Source of the DNA: Sediminicola sp035798135
GTDB taxonomy: Bacteria; Bacteroidota; Bacteroidia; Flavobacteriales; Flavobacteriaceae
Length of the DNA stretch: 64,000 nt
Assembly: GCA_035798135.1 (NCBI GenBank)
Contig: JAPFBR010000001.1
Location: 620,001-684,000, forward strand
Direction: 5' to 3'
Positions 43,253 through 53,008 of this stretch are shown piece by piece. The notes beneath the pieces were generated by a model. The model was not told the origin of the DNA and did no database searches. It saw only the letters and a list, made by a program, of their open reading frames with translations. The position numbers and the translations under genes are program-made. Positions within the stretch are counted from its first letter, which is position 1. Each line of letters opens with the position of its first letter.

Positions 43253-45259
43253 TTAGTTCGTTTCGGCCACATGGGTTTTGAACCATTGTAGGTACCTTTC
43301 CAGACGATCTTTTACAAAAGTAGGGCGCTTGATCCCATGGTGCTCTCCTGGATAAACGACCAATTGGGTTTCTCTCCCCAATCTCTTCATGGCCTGGTAC
43401 ATTTGTTCCGAATTTAGGATGGGCACGTTCCAGTCCTTTTCTCCCCCTATCCATAAAGTAGGAGTGGTAATGTTTGCCACTTGGTTGAAAGGGGAAATTT
43501 TTTCCCAGGCCTCTGCGTTTTCCCACGGCAGTCCCAATTCCAATTCCCAAGTCAACTGATAATGGTCATGACCATAATTGGAACGGTATAGGGCCTCACT
43601 GGCTCCCGAAATGGCCCCTTTGAACCGAGTTGTTTTTGTGATGACATAATTGGTAAGGATGCCCCCATAGGACCAACCTCCTACTCCCAATTTATTTGGA
43701 TCTGCATACCCTTGACCTATAATATGATCTACCCCCGCCATAACGTCTTGGTAATCCTTATTGCCCCAATCCGCAAAAAGAGCCTCCGAAAAGACCTGGC
43801 CGTATCCTGAAGAACCCCTAGGGTTGATTAATAGGGTCACGTAGCCATTGGCGGCATATAATTGAGGCTCTATATCATATTCAAATTGATACTGGCTTAC
43901 AGGCCCTCCGTGGAGCCAAAGGATGGTGGGGTATTTTTTGGTTGCATCAAAACCTATCGGTTTGACCACAAATCCTTCTATATCGGTGCCATCAGCACTC
44001 TTAAAATGTATTTTTTCTATACTTGGTTTCTCTAAATTATCCAGAAGCCCATCGTTAAGGGAAGTAAGTTTTTTTAAGGTATTGGTATAGCTGTATATTT
44101 CATACGGTTGGTTGACTTTTCCCAATAAAGGAATCACAACATCAGCTTTTACCACATAATCCGAGATACTGATTTCCCCTTGGATAACCCTTTTAAAATT
44201 TTTGCCGGTAGGTTCAATGGAAGCAAGGATACTGGTGCCGCTCTCCTCCAAAATAAAATAAATTAGCTTTCCATCGTCCGAGAAGGTGGGTTTGCTGATA
44301 TTCCTGTCCAAGGACTCGGCCAATAGGGCAGGTTGACCACCATTTACTGGAATAATGGCCAATTTTTGGGTAGCATACCAAATGGCCTTCTTATCGGTAA
44401 TGGTCCTATATACCAAATGTTTTCCATCTGGGCTCCACTGCGGATAAAAATCGGCATTGGGGTTGGTAGTGACTTTAATTAATGATTCCCCTTTATTGGT
44501 GTTGTTTACTTTAACGATCCAAAGGTCCGTGTTCGAATTTCCGTCCGGATTATCAGACCTGTTGCTGGTAAAGGCAATTTGGGTCCCATCAGGACTCCAA
44601 ACCGCGTCTTCGTCATCGAAGTCGCCAGAGGTGATCTGCCTTGGGATGGTATCGTTAGGGGCAAGGATATAAAGATGGGTCCTATATCCATCGAGGTATC
44701 CCTGATAATCCTGCTTAAACTGCAGTCGGTTTACCACATAGGGTTTGGCTTTTTTATCGTCTTCTTTATCCGCTGTGAGTTCTTCAGGTTTGGGATCTTT
44801 AATGCTCAACAGCAACTCCTTGCCTTTTGGCGACCATTCATGGGAGGAGACGCCTTGGGGAATTTTAGTGAGCTGTTCCGCTTCTCCTCCTTGGCGGTTC
44901 AATGTCCAAACCTGGGTTTTGTCCCCTTCCTTTTTAGAGGCAAGAAAAGACAGGTATTTGTTGTCTGGACTCCATTTGGGCTCTGTGGCCGAATAGCCTT
45001 TGGCGGTCATTGGGATGGCTTCCCCCCCTTTTGTTGGAACCATCCATATACGGGTCTCCCAAGCATCTTCTTTTAAATCCATTTCAGAAACCGTAAACGC
45101 CACCCATTGACTGTCCGGACTGATTACCGGGTTTTTGACCGATTTAAGCTGCATGAGCTCATGAATGGTTACAGGTTTTTTTTCTGATTGGCCCCAGCCC
45201 ATTATAGGGCAGGCAAAGGAAATGAGCAGGCAGAGAATCGGAATGCGGTTGGATATCAT
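43253..45259 (-). CDS. S9-family peptidase (prolyl oligopeptidase type), exported
   Basis: The 668-residue protein has a signal peptide (about 1-23, ending IMGWGQ). A beta-propeller of PD40/WD-like blades spans about 35-390 (SPDSQWVAF, SPDNKYLSFL, SPDGTQIAFTSN). The alpha/beta hydrolase domain carries the nucleophile in GGWSYGG (about 524-530), Asp in GEKDWNVP and His in PGEHHG. Such enzymes cut oligopeptides in the periplasm or outside. It is monocistronic, with a gap of over 130 bp to its neighbours. Confidence 0.92.
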   Translation of the reverse strand: MISNRIPILCLLISFACPIMGWGQSEKKPVTIHELMQLKSVKNPVISPDSQWVAFTVSEMDLKEDAWETRIWMVPTKGGEAIPMTAKGYSATEPKWSPDNKYLSFLASKKEGDKTQVWTLNRQGGEAEQLTKIPQGVSSHEWSPKGKELLLSIKDPKPEELTADKEDDKKAKPYVVNRLQFKQDYQGYLDGYRTHLYILAPNDTIPRQITSGDFDDEDAVWSPDGTQIAFTSNRSDNPDGNSNTDLWIVKVNNTNKGESLIKVTTNPNADFYPQWSPDGKHLVYRTITDKKAIWYATQKLAIIPVNGGQPALLAESLDRNISKPTFSDDGKLIYFILEESGTSILASIEPTGKNFKRVIQGEISISDYVVKADVVIPLLGKVNQPYEIYSYTNTLKKLTSLNDGLLDNLEKPSIEKIHFKSADGTDIEGFVVKPIGFDATKKYPTILWLHGGPVSQYQFEYDIEPQLYAANGYVTLLINPRGSSGYGQVFSEALFADWGNKDYQDVMAGVDHIIGQGYADPNKLGVGGWSYGGILTNYVITKTTRFKGAISGASEALYRSNYGHDHYQLTWELELGLPWENAEAWEKISPFNQVANITTPTLWIGGEKDWNVPILNSEQMYQAMKRLGRETQLVVYPGEHHGIKRPTFVKDRLERYLQWFKTHVAETN

Positions 45260-45335
45260 AGTGACTGTTTATATAAAAAAATCATCACCAAGATATAAAA
45301 TATAAGGGTTATTATTTATGGGAATAGAGGAAAAG

Positions 45336-45365
45336 CAAAAAGGTAGAACTTGTTCTACCTTTTTG
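45336..45365 (-). terminator. Terminator of S41 peptidase gene
   Basis: CAAAAAGGTAGAAC (45336-45349) and GTTCTACCTTTTTG (45352-45365) are exact reverse complements with a 2-base gap, 31 bp after the stop. Confidence 0.8.
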
Positions 45366-45396
45366 AAATTAAATGTTTTATGTGTTCTGAATAAAA

Positions 45397-47025
45397 TTAC
45401 TTCAGAATACCCTTGTATTTTGAGGTGTCGGCCAGTAATGCTGTTGCCGCTAAAATGGCGTCGTCATGACCAAGGTAATAATCATAAAGGCCTTCCCTGT
45501 AGAAATAGCGTTTGATGATCTCGTCCTCCAAGTTTTTTTGAAGCTCGTTTTTGTAGGTGTCCAAAGCGGTAAGTTTACTTTTGTTGATCAGCAGCAATAG
45601 GTTTTTATACCCTTCTTCCACTTCCGCTCCATATATAGCCTTTTCTTCGGGGGTCATGGCTTCTTTCAAAGCCTTTTCCGTTTTGGTCTCAAAGCTAAAA
45701 GAACTTTGGTTCACAAAGGATTTAAAGGCCTCAAAATTGCCGTCCGTAAAACTAAATCCGGATGGGGCGTTCAATTTATTTTGATAGTAATACTGGGTGG
45801 CAAAATCAAAAATCACATTACTGTCCATCAGCCCTTGCGTCAGGGCGTTGGTTCGTAGGGCACTGATCTCAATATCGGGCAATACTCCGCCCCCATCTTG
45901 AACCTTACGACCATTACGGGTTTTAAAGTCGGTAAATTTGGTGTTTTTGACCGCTTTACCATTATCATCCCGATTCCAATAATCCAAGGCTTGAATACAT
46001 CTACCAGAGGCGGTATAATAACGGGAAATTGTTACTTTCAACTGTGTGCCATAGGTAAGTTTCAAGGGTCTTTGAACAAGTCCCTTCCCAAAGCTCCTGG
46101 CCCCTATGATCACGGCTCGGTCCAAGTCCTGCAAACTTCCGGAAACAATCTCACTGGCCGATGCACTTCTGCCGTTGACCAAAACTACTAGAGGAATGTT
46201 CTCATCTACAGGCTGATTTTTGGTGTGGTACTCCCTATTGAATTTTTTGACTTTCGATTTTGTGGTGACCACAAGTTCCCCTTTTGGAATAAAAATGTTG
46301 GTCACATTGATGGCTTCCGAAAGTAAGCCTCCGGGATTGCCCCTGAGGTCCAATATAATCTTTTCGGCCCCTTCGTTTTTTAAATTGACCAGAGCCTCTT
46401 TCGTTTGATCCGATGCCTTTTGGTTGAATTTTGCCAACACGATATATCCTGTTTTGGCATCCACCATTTTATAATAAGGAACCGCATCAACCTCTATGGC
46501 CTCCCTAACTATGGTGGTTGTTTTTGTCAGTCCCTGCCTGTTATAGGTCACCTCCACGGATGTATTGTTGGCCCCTTTTAAAAGTTCGCTTCCATCGTCC
46601 TTAAATTCAGCTATACCGATATCCCCGATCTTGATAATTTCATCCCCAGCCTTTAAACCAGCTTTATCAGCAGGATAGTTTTTGTAGGGCTCTATGACCA
46701 CTAATTTGTCATTATAGGAACGGACTATGGCGCCAATCCCTGAATATTCCCCTGCATTATTGATCTTATAGGCTTCAACATCCTGTTCGTTCAAAAATTT
46801 GGTGTAGGGATCTAGACCTTCCAACATATTCTTGATGGCATTGTCCATGAGTTCTGCTGGATTGGTCTCATCCACATAGTTCATGTTCAATTCTTTGAAC
46901 AAGGTGGTAAATATTTCTATTTGCTTGGCAATCTCAAAGAAATCACTTTTATAACTAGAGCCTACAACAAGAAAAACAAGAGCTATTATAGGGATAAGAA
47001 CCTTTTTTTTAATCAACCTTTTCAT
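45397..47025 (-). CDS. S41 C-terminal processing peptidase, PDZ type
   Basis: The 542-residue protein has an uncleaved or cleavable N-terminal hydrophobic segment (about 8-24). A PDZ domain (about 85-165: GIGAIVRSYNDKL, DEIIKIGDIGI) follows. The S41 core has the nucleophile Ser in GRSASASEIVSG (about 280-291) and the general-base Lys in SFGKGLVQ (about 308-315). CTPs trim C-termini of envelope proteins. Its start overlaps rnpA by 17 bp, so the two form one unit, with a terminator after it. Confidence 0.94.
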   Translation of the reverse strand: MKRLIKKKVLIPIIALVFLVVGSSYKSDFFEIAKQIEIFTTLFKELNMNYVDETNPAELMDNAIKNMLEGLDPYTKFLNEQDVEAYKINNAGEYSGIGAIVRSYNDKLVVIEPYKNYPADKAGLKAGDEIIKIGDIGIAEFKDDGSELLKGANNTSVEVTYNRQGLTKTTTIVREAIEVDAVPYYKMVDAKTGYIVLAKFNQKASDQTKEALVNLKNEGAEKIILDLRGNPGGLLSEAINVTNIFIPKGELVVTTKSKVKKFNREYHTKNQPVDENIPLVVLVNGRSASASEIVSGSLQDLDRAVIIGARSFGKGLVQRPLKLTYGTQLKVTISRYYTASGRCIQALDYWNRDDNGKAVKNTKFTDFKTRNGRKVQDGGGVLPDIEISALRTNALTQGLMDSNVIFDFATQYYYQNKLNAPSGFSFTDGNFEAFKSFVNQSSFSFETKTEKALKEAMTPEEKAIYGAEVEEGYKNLLLLINKSKLTALDTYKNELQKNLEDEIIKRYFYREGLYDYYLGHDDAILAATALLADTSKYKGILK

Positions 47026-47395
47026 GATTCTCTTTAATTAAAAGTTTTTTTATTACCAGTTTAAAGCATGCTTCCAATTGCTCATATGTAGGCATATCTT
47101 TACCAAGGTATAAAAACATAAACGCATAGTCTCCCACAATGTTGTTAAAAAGCAAAGGCTTGTTCAAACGATAACATTCGCGCATCAGTCTTTTGATCCT
47201 ATTTCGTTTTACGGCATGTTTAAAATTCCTTTTGGAAGCGGTAACCCCTGTCTTAATTTTGGAACCATCGGCATGATGGGTTTTGAGATAGATGAGTTTT
47301 ACGGGATAATTGGAAACACTTTTCCCTTCAGCAAATAACTGCTCGATGAGCTTTTTGCTCTTTAATTTTTCTTTTTTAGGAAAAGATTGGTTCAT
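47009..47395 (-). CDS. rnpA: Ribonuclease P protein component
   Basis: The 128-residue protein binds the RNase P RNA and helps mature tRNA 5' ends. The RNR motif is seen as AVKRNRIKRLMRECYR (about 61-76), and the N-terminal KKEKLKSKKLIEQLFAEG fits RnpA. It starts a two-gene unit with the S41 peptidase gene. rpmH, which often adjoins rnpA in other bacteria, is absent here. The M1 peptidase gene upstream has its own terminator. Confidence 0.93.
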   Translation of the reverse strand: MNQSFPKKEKLKSKKLIEQLFAEGKSVSNYPVKLIYLKTHHADGSKIKTGVTASKRNFKHAVKRNRIKRLMRECYRLNKPLLFNNIVGDYAFMFLYLGKDMPTYEQLEACFKLVIKKLLIKENHEKVD

Positions 47396-47422
47396 GGATG
47401 TTTATATCTGGGTCAAAAATAG

Positions 47423-47467
47423 AAAATCCGTTTGACAACCTATGTTTTTTGGCGCCAAACGGATTTT
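47423..47467 (-). terminator. Terminator of M1 peptidase gene
   Basis: AAAATCCGTTTG (47423-47434) and CAAACGGATTTT (47456-47467) pair perfectly around a 21-base loop, 19 bp after the M1 stop on the minus strand. A T-rich run (CTATTTTTG) follows. Confidence 0.7.
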
Positions 47468-47485
47468 AAAATAAAAAGCTGGATA

Positions 47486-49357
47486 TTATTGATTTTCCTT
47501 TTGGAAGATATTGTTGTCCCTATTAATATCTGCCATTAACTGTGACGGATCTAGGACGATGGCCTTAACTTCGCCTACAGGTTTGTCGATGGTGAAATCA
47601 TAGATAGGATATGCCCAAGGCCAATCTGGTAAAACCGTTCTGCTCAAAGTAGGATATGGATTTTCTTTTTCGCCCCTCATCATTCTTAAAGGCGCATAGA
47701 ACGTTTCCTGACTGCCATCTTCATAGACAACAAGGATGTCCTGTGGCATTGGCATAAGCCCGATCCTTTCCAAGGTCACTTTGGTCTTCCCGTCCATTTC
47801 TGTAACGGATTTTACACCATAATCAATGGTATTGGTGGTCTGTGTCCAATCGGTCAGGTACCAATCCAGTTCAATACCCGATACTTTTTCCGCACTTCTT
47901 TTGATATCATTGGGGGTTGGGTGCTTAAATTTAAAATCGTCATAATATTTATGAAGGGCTTCCATTAATTTTTGCTGCCCGATCACATATCCCAATTGAG
48001 CCAAAAAGATTTCCCCTTTGCTATAGGCCGTAACGCCATATGCAAAATTTAAGGCGTAACGATCGGCATGGGTGGTCTGTGGCTGTTCTTTCCCGGAGGC
48101 CGCCAATCTGTAATATCCCTTATAGGCGCCTTCAAACGGATTGTCCTTTTTCTCCCCCATAAATTCGTTCATGTAGAGACCGGAAATAAATGAAGTAAAC
48201 CCTTCATCCATCCATTCGTGTTTGGACTCGTTGGAGGCCAAGATATGTTGGAACCAGGAGTGGGCCATTTCATGGGCCGTAACTCCAACCAAACTTCCAA
48301 ATTTACGTTCCCCTGTTATCAAGGTACTCATGGCATATTCCATTCCGCCATCCCCACCTTGGATTACGGAGTATTGATCGTAAGGGTATTTACCGATATT
48401 TTTGCTGAAAAACTCCATCATCTCTGCGGTCTTAGGCTGCAGCTTTTTCCAATTTTCAATAATTTCTGGGTTGTTCTTGTAAAGGAAATGAAGAACAGGA
48501 CCATCTTTTACCTGTAACGTGTCATGAAGGTAATTGGGATCTGCCGCCCACATAAAATCGTGCACCATGGGCGCTTTAAAGTGCCAGGTCAATGTCTTTC
48601 CTTTCTGTTTTTTTAATTTGGTTCCAGGAGCTTCGTACCCATGTCCAATTTCTTGTGGGTTCTGTAAGTATCCCGTTCCTCCAACCATATACTTTTTATC
48701 AAGTGTCAAAGTAACATCAAAATCGCCCCATACGCCATGGAATTCCCTGGCGATATAAGGATCGGCATGCCACCCTTCAAAATCATATTCTGCCAATTTT
48801 GGGTACCATTGGCTCATGGAAAGGGCAACCCCTTCCGCATTGTTTCTTCCTGATCGTCTGATTTGAACCGGGACCTGTCCGTTGAACTCCATTTCAAAAG
48901 TAGTCTTTGCTCCAGGTGGAATTGGATTTGCCAATTCAACCACGAGAACTGTCCCCTCCACATTAAAGGAGGTTGCCGCCCCGTCCTGCGATAGGGAGGT
49001 TACTTTTAGATATCCTATTTCATCTGGCGTAAGGGAGGCTATCCTACTTTTGCCATCTACGAACATCCTGCCATCGGGATCTTCAATATTTTGAAGCCTG
49101 ATATCCATTTCACTACCCGGTTGAAAAGCATTGAAAAAAAGGTGGTAATACACCCTGTCCAACACATCCGGCGAATTGTTGGTATACACCAAGGTCTGGG
49201 TTCCTTTATATTGGGAGTTTTCCACATTCATATCCACCTTCATGGTGTAATCTACATGTTGCTGCCAATAGTTGGTATTATTTTGTGCCCACAAAGAGGT
49301 TGACATTGAAATTATGGCCATGAAAAGCCCTAATACTAAACCTTTATTATCCTTCAT
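47486..49357 (-). CDS. M1-family zinc metallopeptidase (aminopeptidase N-like), exported
   Basis: The 623-residue protein has a signal peptide (about 1-25, ending LWAQ). The exopeptidase motif is GGMEYAMS, and the zinc motif HEMAHSWFQHILASNESKHEWMDE, quoted here as HEMAH plus WMDEGFTSF, gives HExxH-x18-E near residue 360. An M1 N-terminal beta domain precedes it. It removes N-terminal residues from peptides. The start is 3 bp from the S8 gene stop, so the two are cotranscribed. Confidence 0.94.
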   Translation of the reverse strand: MKDNKGLVLGLFMAIISMSTSLWAQNNTNYWQQHVDYTMKVDMNVENSQYKGTQTLVYTNNSPDVLDRVYYHLFFNAFQPGSEMDIRLQNIEDPDGRMFVDGKSRIASLTPDEIGYLKVTSLSQDGAATSFNVEGTVLVVELANPIPPGAKTTFEMEFNGQVPVQIRRSGRNNAEGVALSMSQWYPKLAEYDFEGWHADPYIAREFHGVWGDFDVTLTLDKKYMVGGTGYLQNPQEIGHGYEAPGTKLKKQKGKTLTWHFKAPMVHDFMWAADPNYLHDTLQVKDGPVLHFLYKNNPEIIENWKKLQPKTAEMMEFFSKNIGKYPYDQYSVIQGGDGGMEYAMSTLITGERKFGSLVGVTAHEMAHSWFQHILASNESKHEWMDEGFTSFISGLYMNEFMGEKKDNPFEGAYKGYYRLAASGKEQPQTTHADRYALNFAYGVTAYSKGEIFLAQLGYVIGQQKLMEALHKYYDDFKFKHPTPNDIKRSAEKVSGIELDWYLTDWTQTTNTIDYGVKSVTEMDGKTKVTLERIGLMPMPQDILVVYEDGSQETFYAPLRMMRGEKENPYPTLSRTVLPDWPWAYPIYDFTIDKPVGEVKAIVLDPSQLMADINRDNNIFQKENQ

Positions 49358-49360
49358 TTG

Positions 49361-50998
49361 TTATAATTTGATTTTTCCTTTTAATACTTGTTCTGCCAAT
49401 ATCAAGGCATTGAATGCATTGACCATTTTTCCAGACTTGGAAATTTTGCTAAATGGTTTCGCCTTGGAAGAATCGCCATCCACGACTACGGAAGTGTTGG
49501 TAGAAATCCCAGACTGCATGATGATCTTTTTAACCTGAGAGGCGCTGAGGTCCGGGTATTGGGAACGGATAAGTGCCGCAATTCCCGCAACTGCTGGTGC
49601 CGCCATGGAGGTGCCGCCCAAAAACTCGTATTCATTGTTAGGAACGGTAGAATAAATGGCCGCTCCAGGCGCAAAAATATCCACATTGATAACCCCATAA
49701 TTAGAAAATGAAGCAACCATTTCGCCACCATAATTACTGGTCAATGCGCCAACAGTAATAACATTGTCAGCTATCTCCGCTCCATTGTTGACTTGATCGT
49801 TGGGAAAGTTAGGGTTCTTTGGATCATCCAAATTAAGTCCGTCGTTTCCGGCAGCATGTATAAATAGCACATCTTTAGAGGCTGCATATTTTATGGCATC
49901 ATATACCCATTCCGCATTTGGGGAAAAGGCTTTCCCAAAGCTGCCGTTAATAATTTTAGCGCCGTTATCCACTGCATAGCGTATCCCCAAGGCTATATCC
50001 TTGTCGTATTCATCCCCATTGGGAACTGCACGGATACTCATAATGGCCACATTGTTTGCTACGCCATTGGCGCCTTTTCCATTATTTCGTTCCGCTGCAA
50101 TAATTCCAGCCACGTGGGTCCCATGACTTTCGTCTTCTACCCTATTATTTGGATTGCCATTCCCATAAGCAGTGTCCATTAAATTATATGGGTCATCGCC
50201 AACTACAGTCCTGCCATTAAAGTCCACGTTGAGGTTATAATTAAGGCTTTCGGAAAAGTGTTTGATCCCTCCTTCCAGCTCTTTCATCACTTCTGGGATG
50301 CTTTCCCCATAGGTGAACATCTGGAGCAAGATCCCTATATGTTGCTGCATCGCCGCATCTTCGGTTTTAACGGCAGATAAATCTGCTTTTGTATATTCCT
50401 CTTTGCCTAATTTTTCTTTCACCGCCACATCGGCGTTTTTTACAGCTTGGAATATCTGTTCGTACTGTTGTTTGCTCTGGATGGCTTCTGCATAGGCATT
50501 GTCCAATTTGGCTTTTGCCTTGGCCTGTAAGGTAGCGTCACCAATTTTTTTGGCAACTATCCGGGTGTGTTCCAATTGTTCGTTATAGGATTCCCCTAAA
50601 AAGTTGTAGCCATGGATATCATCTATGTATCCATTAGAATCATCATCTACTCCATTCCCAGCAATTTCGTCCATATTGAACCAAATAACCCCTTTCAGAT
50701 CTTCATGGTCTAGGTCTATGCCAGAGTCCAAAACAGCTACGATCACCTTATCTCCTTTTTTAGAGCCAATTATTTCATTGTAGGCCCTATCTACACTCAT
50801 CCCAGGAATGGTGTCGAGCAATAGGTCCGTATGTCCCCAGTTTTTCTTTTGTACTTCAGTAAGTTCTGACACTTTAAGAGGAACGGCGTCGATGTTTTCA
50901 ATTGGGGTGGAAATCAAGCCGGTAGTGCTGCCACAACCGATCAAAAAAATTGAGGAAGCACATAGCCCCAAGAATGATTTAGAAAATGTAATTGTCAT
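49361..50998 (-). CDS. S8-family serine protease (subtilisin-like) lipoprotein
   Basis: The 545-residue protein has a lipoprotein signal (IFLIGC, Cys near 22). The catalytic triad is seen as Asp in VAVLDSGIDLDHEDL (about 82-96), His in HGTHVAGIIAA (about 290) and Ser in GTSMAAPAVAG (about 460). The ~110-residue helical insert between the Asp and His blocks (about 145-255) is known from flavobacterial S8 proteins of this type. It is bound to the membrane surface and probably digests proteins there or outside. It sits in a minus-strand run with M1 and SMP-30 genes. Confidence 0.93.
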   Translation of the reverse strand: MTITFSKSFLGLCASSIFLIGCGSTTGLISTPIENIDAVPLKVSELTEVQKKNWGHTDLLLDTIPGMSVDRAYNEIIGSKKGDKVIVAVLDSGIDLDHEDLKGVIWFNMDEIAGNGVDDDSNGYIDDIHGYNFLGESYNEQLEHTRIVAKKIGDATLQAKAKAKLDNAYAEAIQSKQQYEQIFQAVKNADVAVKEKLGKEEYTKADLSAVKTEDAAMQQHIGILLQMFTYGESIPEVMKELEGGIKHFSESLNYNLNVDFNGRTVVGDDPYNLMDTAYGNGNPNNRVEDESHGTHVAGIIAAERNNGKGANGVANNVAIMSIRAVPNGDEYDKDIALGIRYAVDNGAKIINGSFGKAFSPNAEWVYDAIKYAASKDVLFIHAAGNDGLNLDDPKNPNFPNDQVNNGAEIADNVITVGALTSNYGGEMVASFSNYGVINVDIFAPGAAIYSTVPNNEYEFLGGTSMAAPAVAGIAALIRSQYPDLSASQVKKIIMQSGISTNTSVVVDGDSSKAKPFSKISKSGKMVNAFNALILAEQVLKGKIKL

Positions 50999-51022
50999 AT
51001 ATGTTTTGATTTATTTTATGTC

Positions 51023-51895
51023 CTAGTTTACTTTTTTACCTTTAAAAGGCGCCTTAAACTGCTCCAAACATCCCCTATCCGCCATGGTGACATAACATGT
51101 TTTTAAGTCTTCCCCGCCAAAGGTAAGATTGGTTGGCTTTTTGCCTTTTAAGATTACCTCCTCAATAATCCTGCCTTTGGGAGAAACTACCACTACAGTT
51201 CCTTTGTCATAGCGGGCAATGTATAAATTTCCTTTTTCATCACAACGCATACCATCTAGTCCGAAGTCTTCAAAGGAAATAAATTTTTCCTTATTTGCTA
51301 AAGTGCCATCGCTTTTAATTTGATATTTCCAAACGGTTCGTTGTACCGATTCATTGACATACAGCACATTGTTGTCTGGACTGAGTTCTATTCCGTTGGT
51401 AGTCCCCATGTTTTCTTCCAGTAGTTTTATTTGTCTTTTGGGTGTGACCAACCATAATTTTCCAGTGCCCTCTGTCCAATTGGGATCGCTTAAATAGATT
51501 CGGTTTTTAGAACCTATGACAAGGTCATTGGGCTGGTTCATTGTAGAATCTTGGGCCCAAACTACCAATTGATGTTTCTTGGGGGAAAATCGGTATACTT
51601 TATGTCCGACATAATCCGCAATGAACATATAACCCGCATTATTAAACCTTATCCCATTGCCCACACTTCCTTCCGGCAACCTGACGTATATTTCACCTTT
51701 TCCATCTTGTCCAATTTTCCCTATGGTCCCTTCTTCTTTAAAATTTACGGCAAAAACCTTTCCATCTTTATTCACTGCGGGGCCTTCAATTCCACTGGTA
51801 AATAAGTTTTCTTCTGTAAAATCAGTGCTATGAAGCTGTGTCTTTTTACAACTTAAACAGACTAATAACAAGGTTGGCAGAAAGAAACGGAACAT
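51023..51895 (-). CDS. SMP-30/gluconolactonase-like lipoprotein
   Basis: The 290-residue protein has a lipoprotein signal (LLVCLSC, Cys near 16). It has six-bladed-propeller motifs typical of SMP-30/LRE: EGPAVNKDGKVFAVN, GIRFNNAGYMFIADY, NQPNDLVIGSKNRIYLSDP and GTTNGIELSPDNNVLYVNE. These fit the metal-binding lactonase family, which opens sugar lactones. The actual substrate is unknown. It lies 6 bp from the MBL hydrolase and 24 bp from the S8 protease gene. Confidence 0.87.
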   Translation of the reverse strand: MFRFFLPTLLLVCLSCKKTQLHSTDFTEENLFTSGIEGPAVNKDGKVFAVNFKEEGTIGKIGQDGKGEIYVRLPEGSVGNGIRFNNAGYMFIADYVGHKVYRFSPKKHQLVVWAQDSTMNQPNDLVIGSKNRIYLSDPNWTEGTGKLWLVTPKRQIKLLEENMGTTNGIELSPDNNVLYVNESVQRTVWKYQIKSDGTLANKEKFISFEDFGLDGMRCDEKGNLYIARYDKGTVVVVSPKGRIIEEVILKGKKPTNLTFGGEDLKTCYVTMADRGCLEQFKAPFKGKKVN

Positions 51896-51901
51896 ATTTG
51901 C

Positions 51902-52762
51902 TTAATTAAATAGGTTATCAAAGGAGTGGATGTCTTTTAACCTTACCCCTTTTTCTGTATGTTGAAGGGTGCATATTTCATGGTGTGCATCGTGTTCCAA
52001 AAATATATGAAAGTCATTATTGGCGGCATTGTCCAAAAAAAGTGCTTTTTCGCCCATGGTCAATAATGGTCTGGTATCATAACCCATCACATAGGGCAAA
52101 GGGATATGTCCTGCGGTAGCAAGCAAATCAGCGGCAAAGACCAGAGTTTTTTCTTTGTACTTTATATGTGGAATCATTTGTTTGTCCGTATGCCCATCAA
52201 CAAATAGGATGCCAAAGCCAAGCTCTGATTTATCTATAAATGGGGTCCCGTTCCGTTCGATGAATTTGAGTTGTCCACTTTCTTGCATAGGCATCAGATT
52301 TTCCTTTAGAAAGGAAGCCTTCTCCCTAGGGTTTGGGTTGGTGGCCCATTTCCAATGGTCTTCGTTGGTCCAGAAAGAAGCATTTTTAAAAGCGGGCTCA
52401 TAGCCTGTTCTGTCCTTGTTCCATTGAACACTTCCCCCACAATGATCGAAGTGCAGATGGGTCATAAACACATCAGTGATGTCATCCCTATGAAAGCCTA
52501 ATTTTTTAAGGGAGCTGTCCAAAGAATGTTCTCCCCATTGATAATAATAGTGAAAGAATTTATCGGATTGTTTGTTTCCCATTCCCGTATCAATAAGGAT
52601 CAAACGGTTCCCATCTTCAATTAAAAGGCACCTTGCGGCAATATCGATCATATTATTGGAATCTGCCGGATTGGTTCTGTTCCAGATCGATTTTGGCACG
52701 ACCCCGAACATGGCCCCTCCGTCCAATTTAAAATTCCCAGCTTCAATAGGGTATAATTTCAT
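51902..52762 (-). CDS. MBL-fold metallo-hydrolase
   Basis: The 286-residue protein has the metal-binding motif MTHLHFDHCGG (about 98-108), with later ligands in FVDGHTDKQMIPH and LEHDAHHE. It has no signal peptide. The opening LDGGAMFGVVPKSIWN resembles lactonase/quorum-quenching-type MBL proteins, though the family is broad. It heads the minus-strand run MBL-SMP30-S8-M1. The neighbouring lactonase-like gene suggests, but does not show, a shared lactone substrate. Confidence 0.88.
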   Translation of the reverse strand: MKLYPIEAGNFKLDGGAMFGVVPKSIWNRTNPADSNNMIDIAARCLLIEDGNRLILIDTGMGNKQSDKFFHYYYQWGEHSLDSSLKKLGFHRDDITDVFMTHLHFDHCGGSVQWNKDRTGYEPAFKNASFWTNEDHWKWATNPNPREKASFLKENLMPMQESGQLKFIERNGTPFIDKSELGFGILFVDGHTDKQMIPHIKYKEKTLVFAADLLATAGHIPLPYVMGYDTRPLLTMGEKALFLDNAANNDFHIFLEHDAHHEICTLQHTEKGVRLKDIHSFDNLFN

Positions 52763-53008
52763 AGGTTGAAAAACAATTGATGCAAATTAAGCAAAGCAAA
52801 TAGGATTATATTCATAAAGCGGCGTTTATTAGTGGTTTTTTAACATTTTTCAACTAATTTTCCGTTGGATAATCAACCCTAAAATTCCCTAGTAAAAAGG
52901 GGGTTTTTATAGAAGAAAGGAAAGGGATGGCGGGCTCCACTTCCATAAAATAAGAGGTTGAGACCCAGTCCAATATATTTAAAGGCCATTTGATTAAACT
53001 GACATAAG

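Noticed and set aside
50110..50120. CCACGTGG core resembling parS inside the S8 protease gene
   Set aside because: Only the central bases match; the TGTT and AACA outer parts are missing, and the bases encode part of HGTHVAG.
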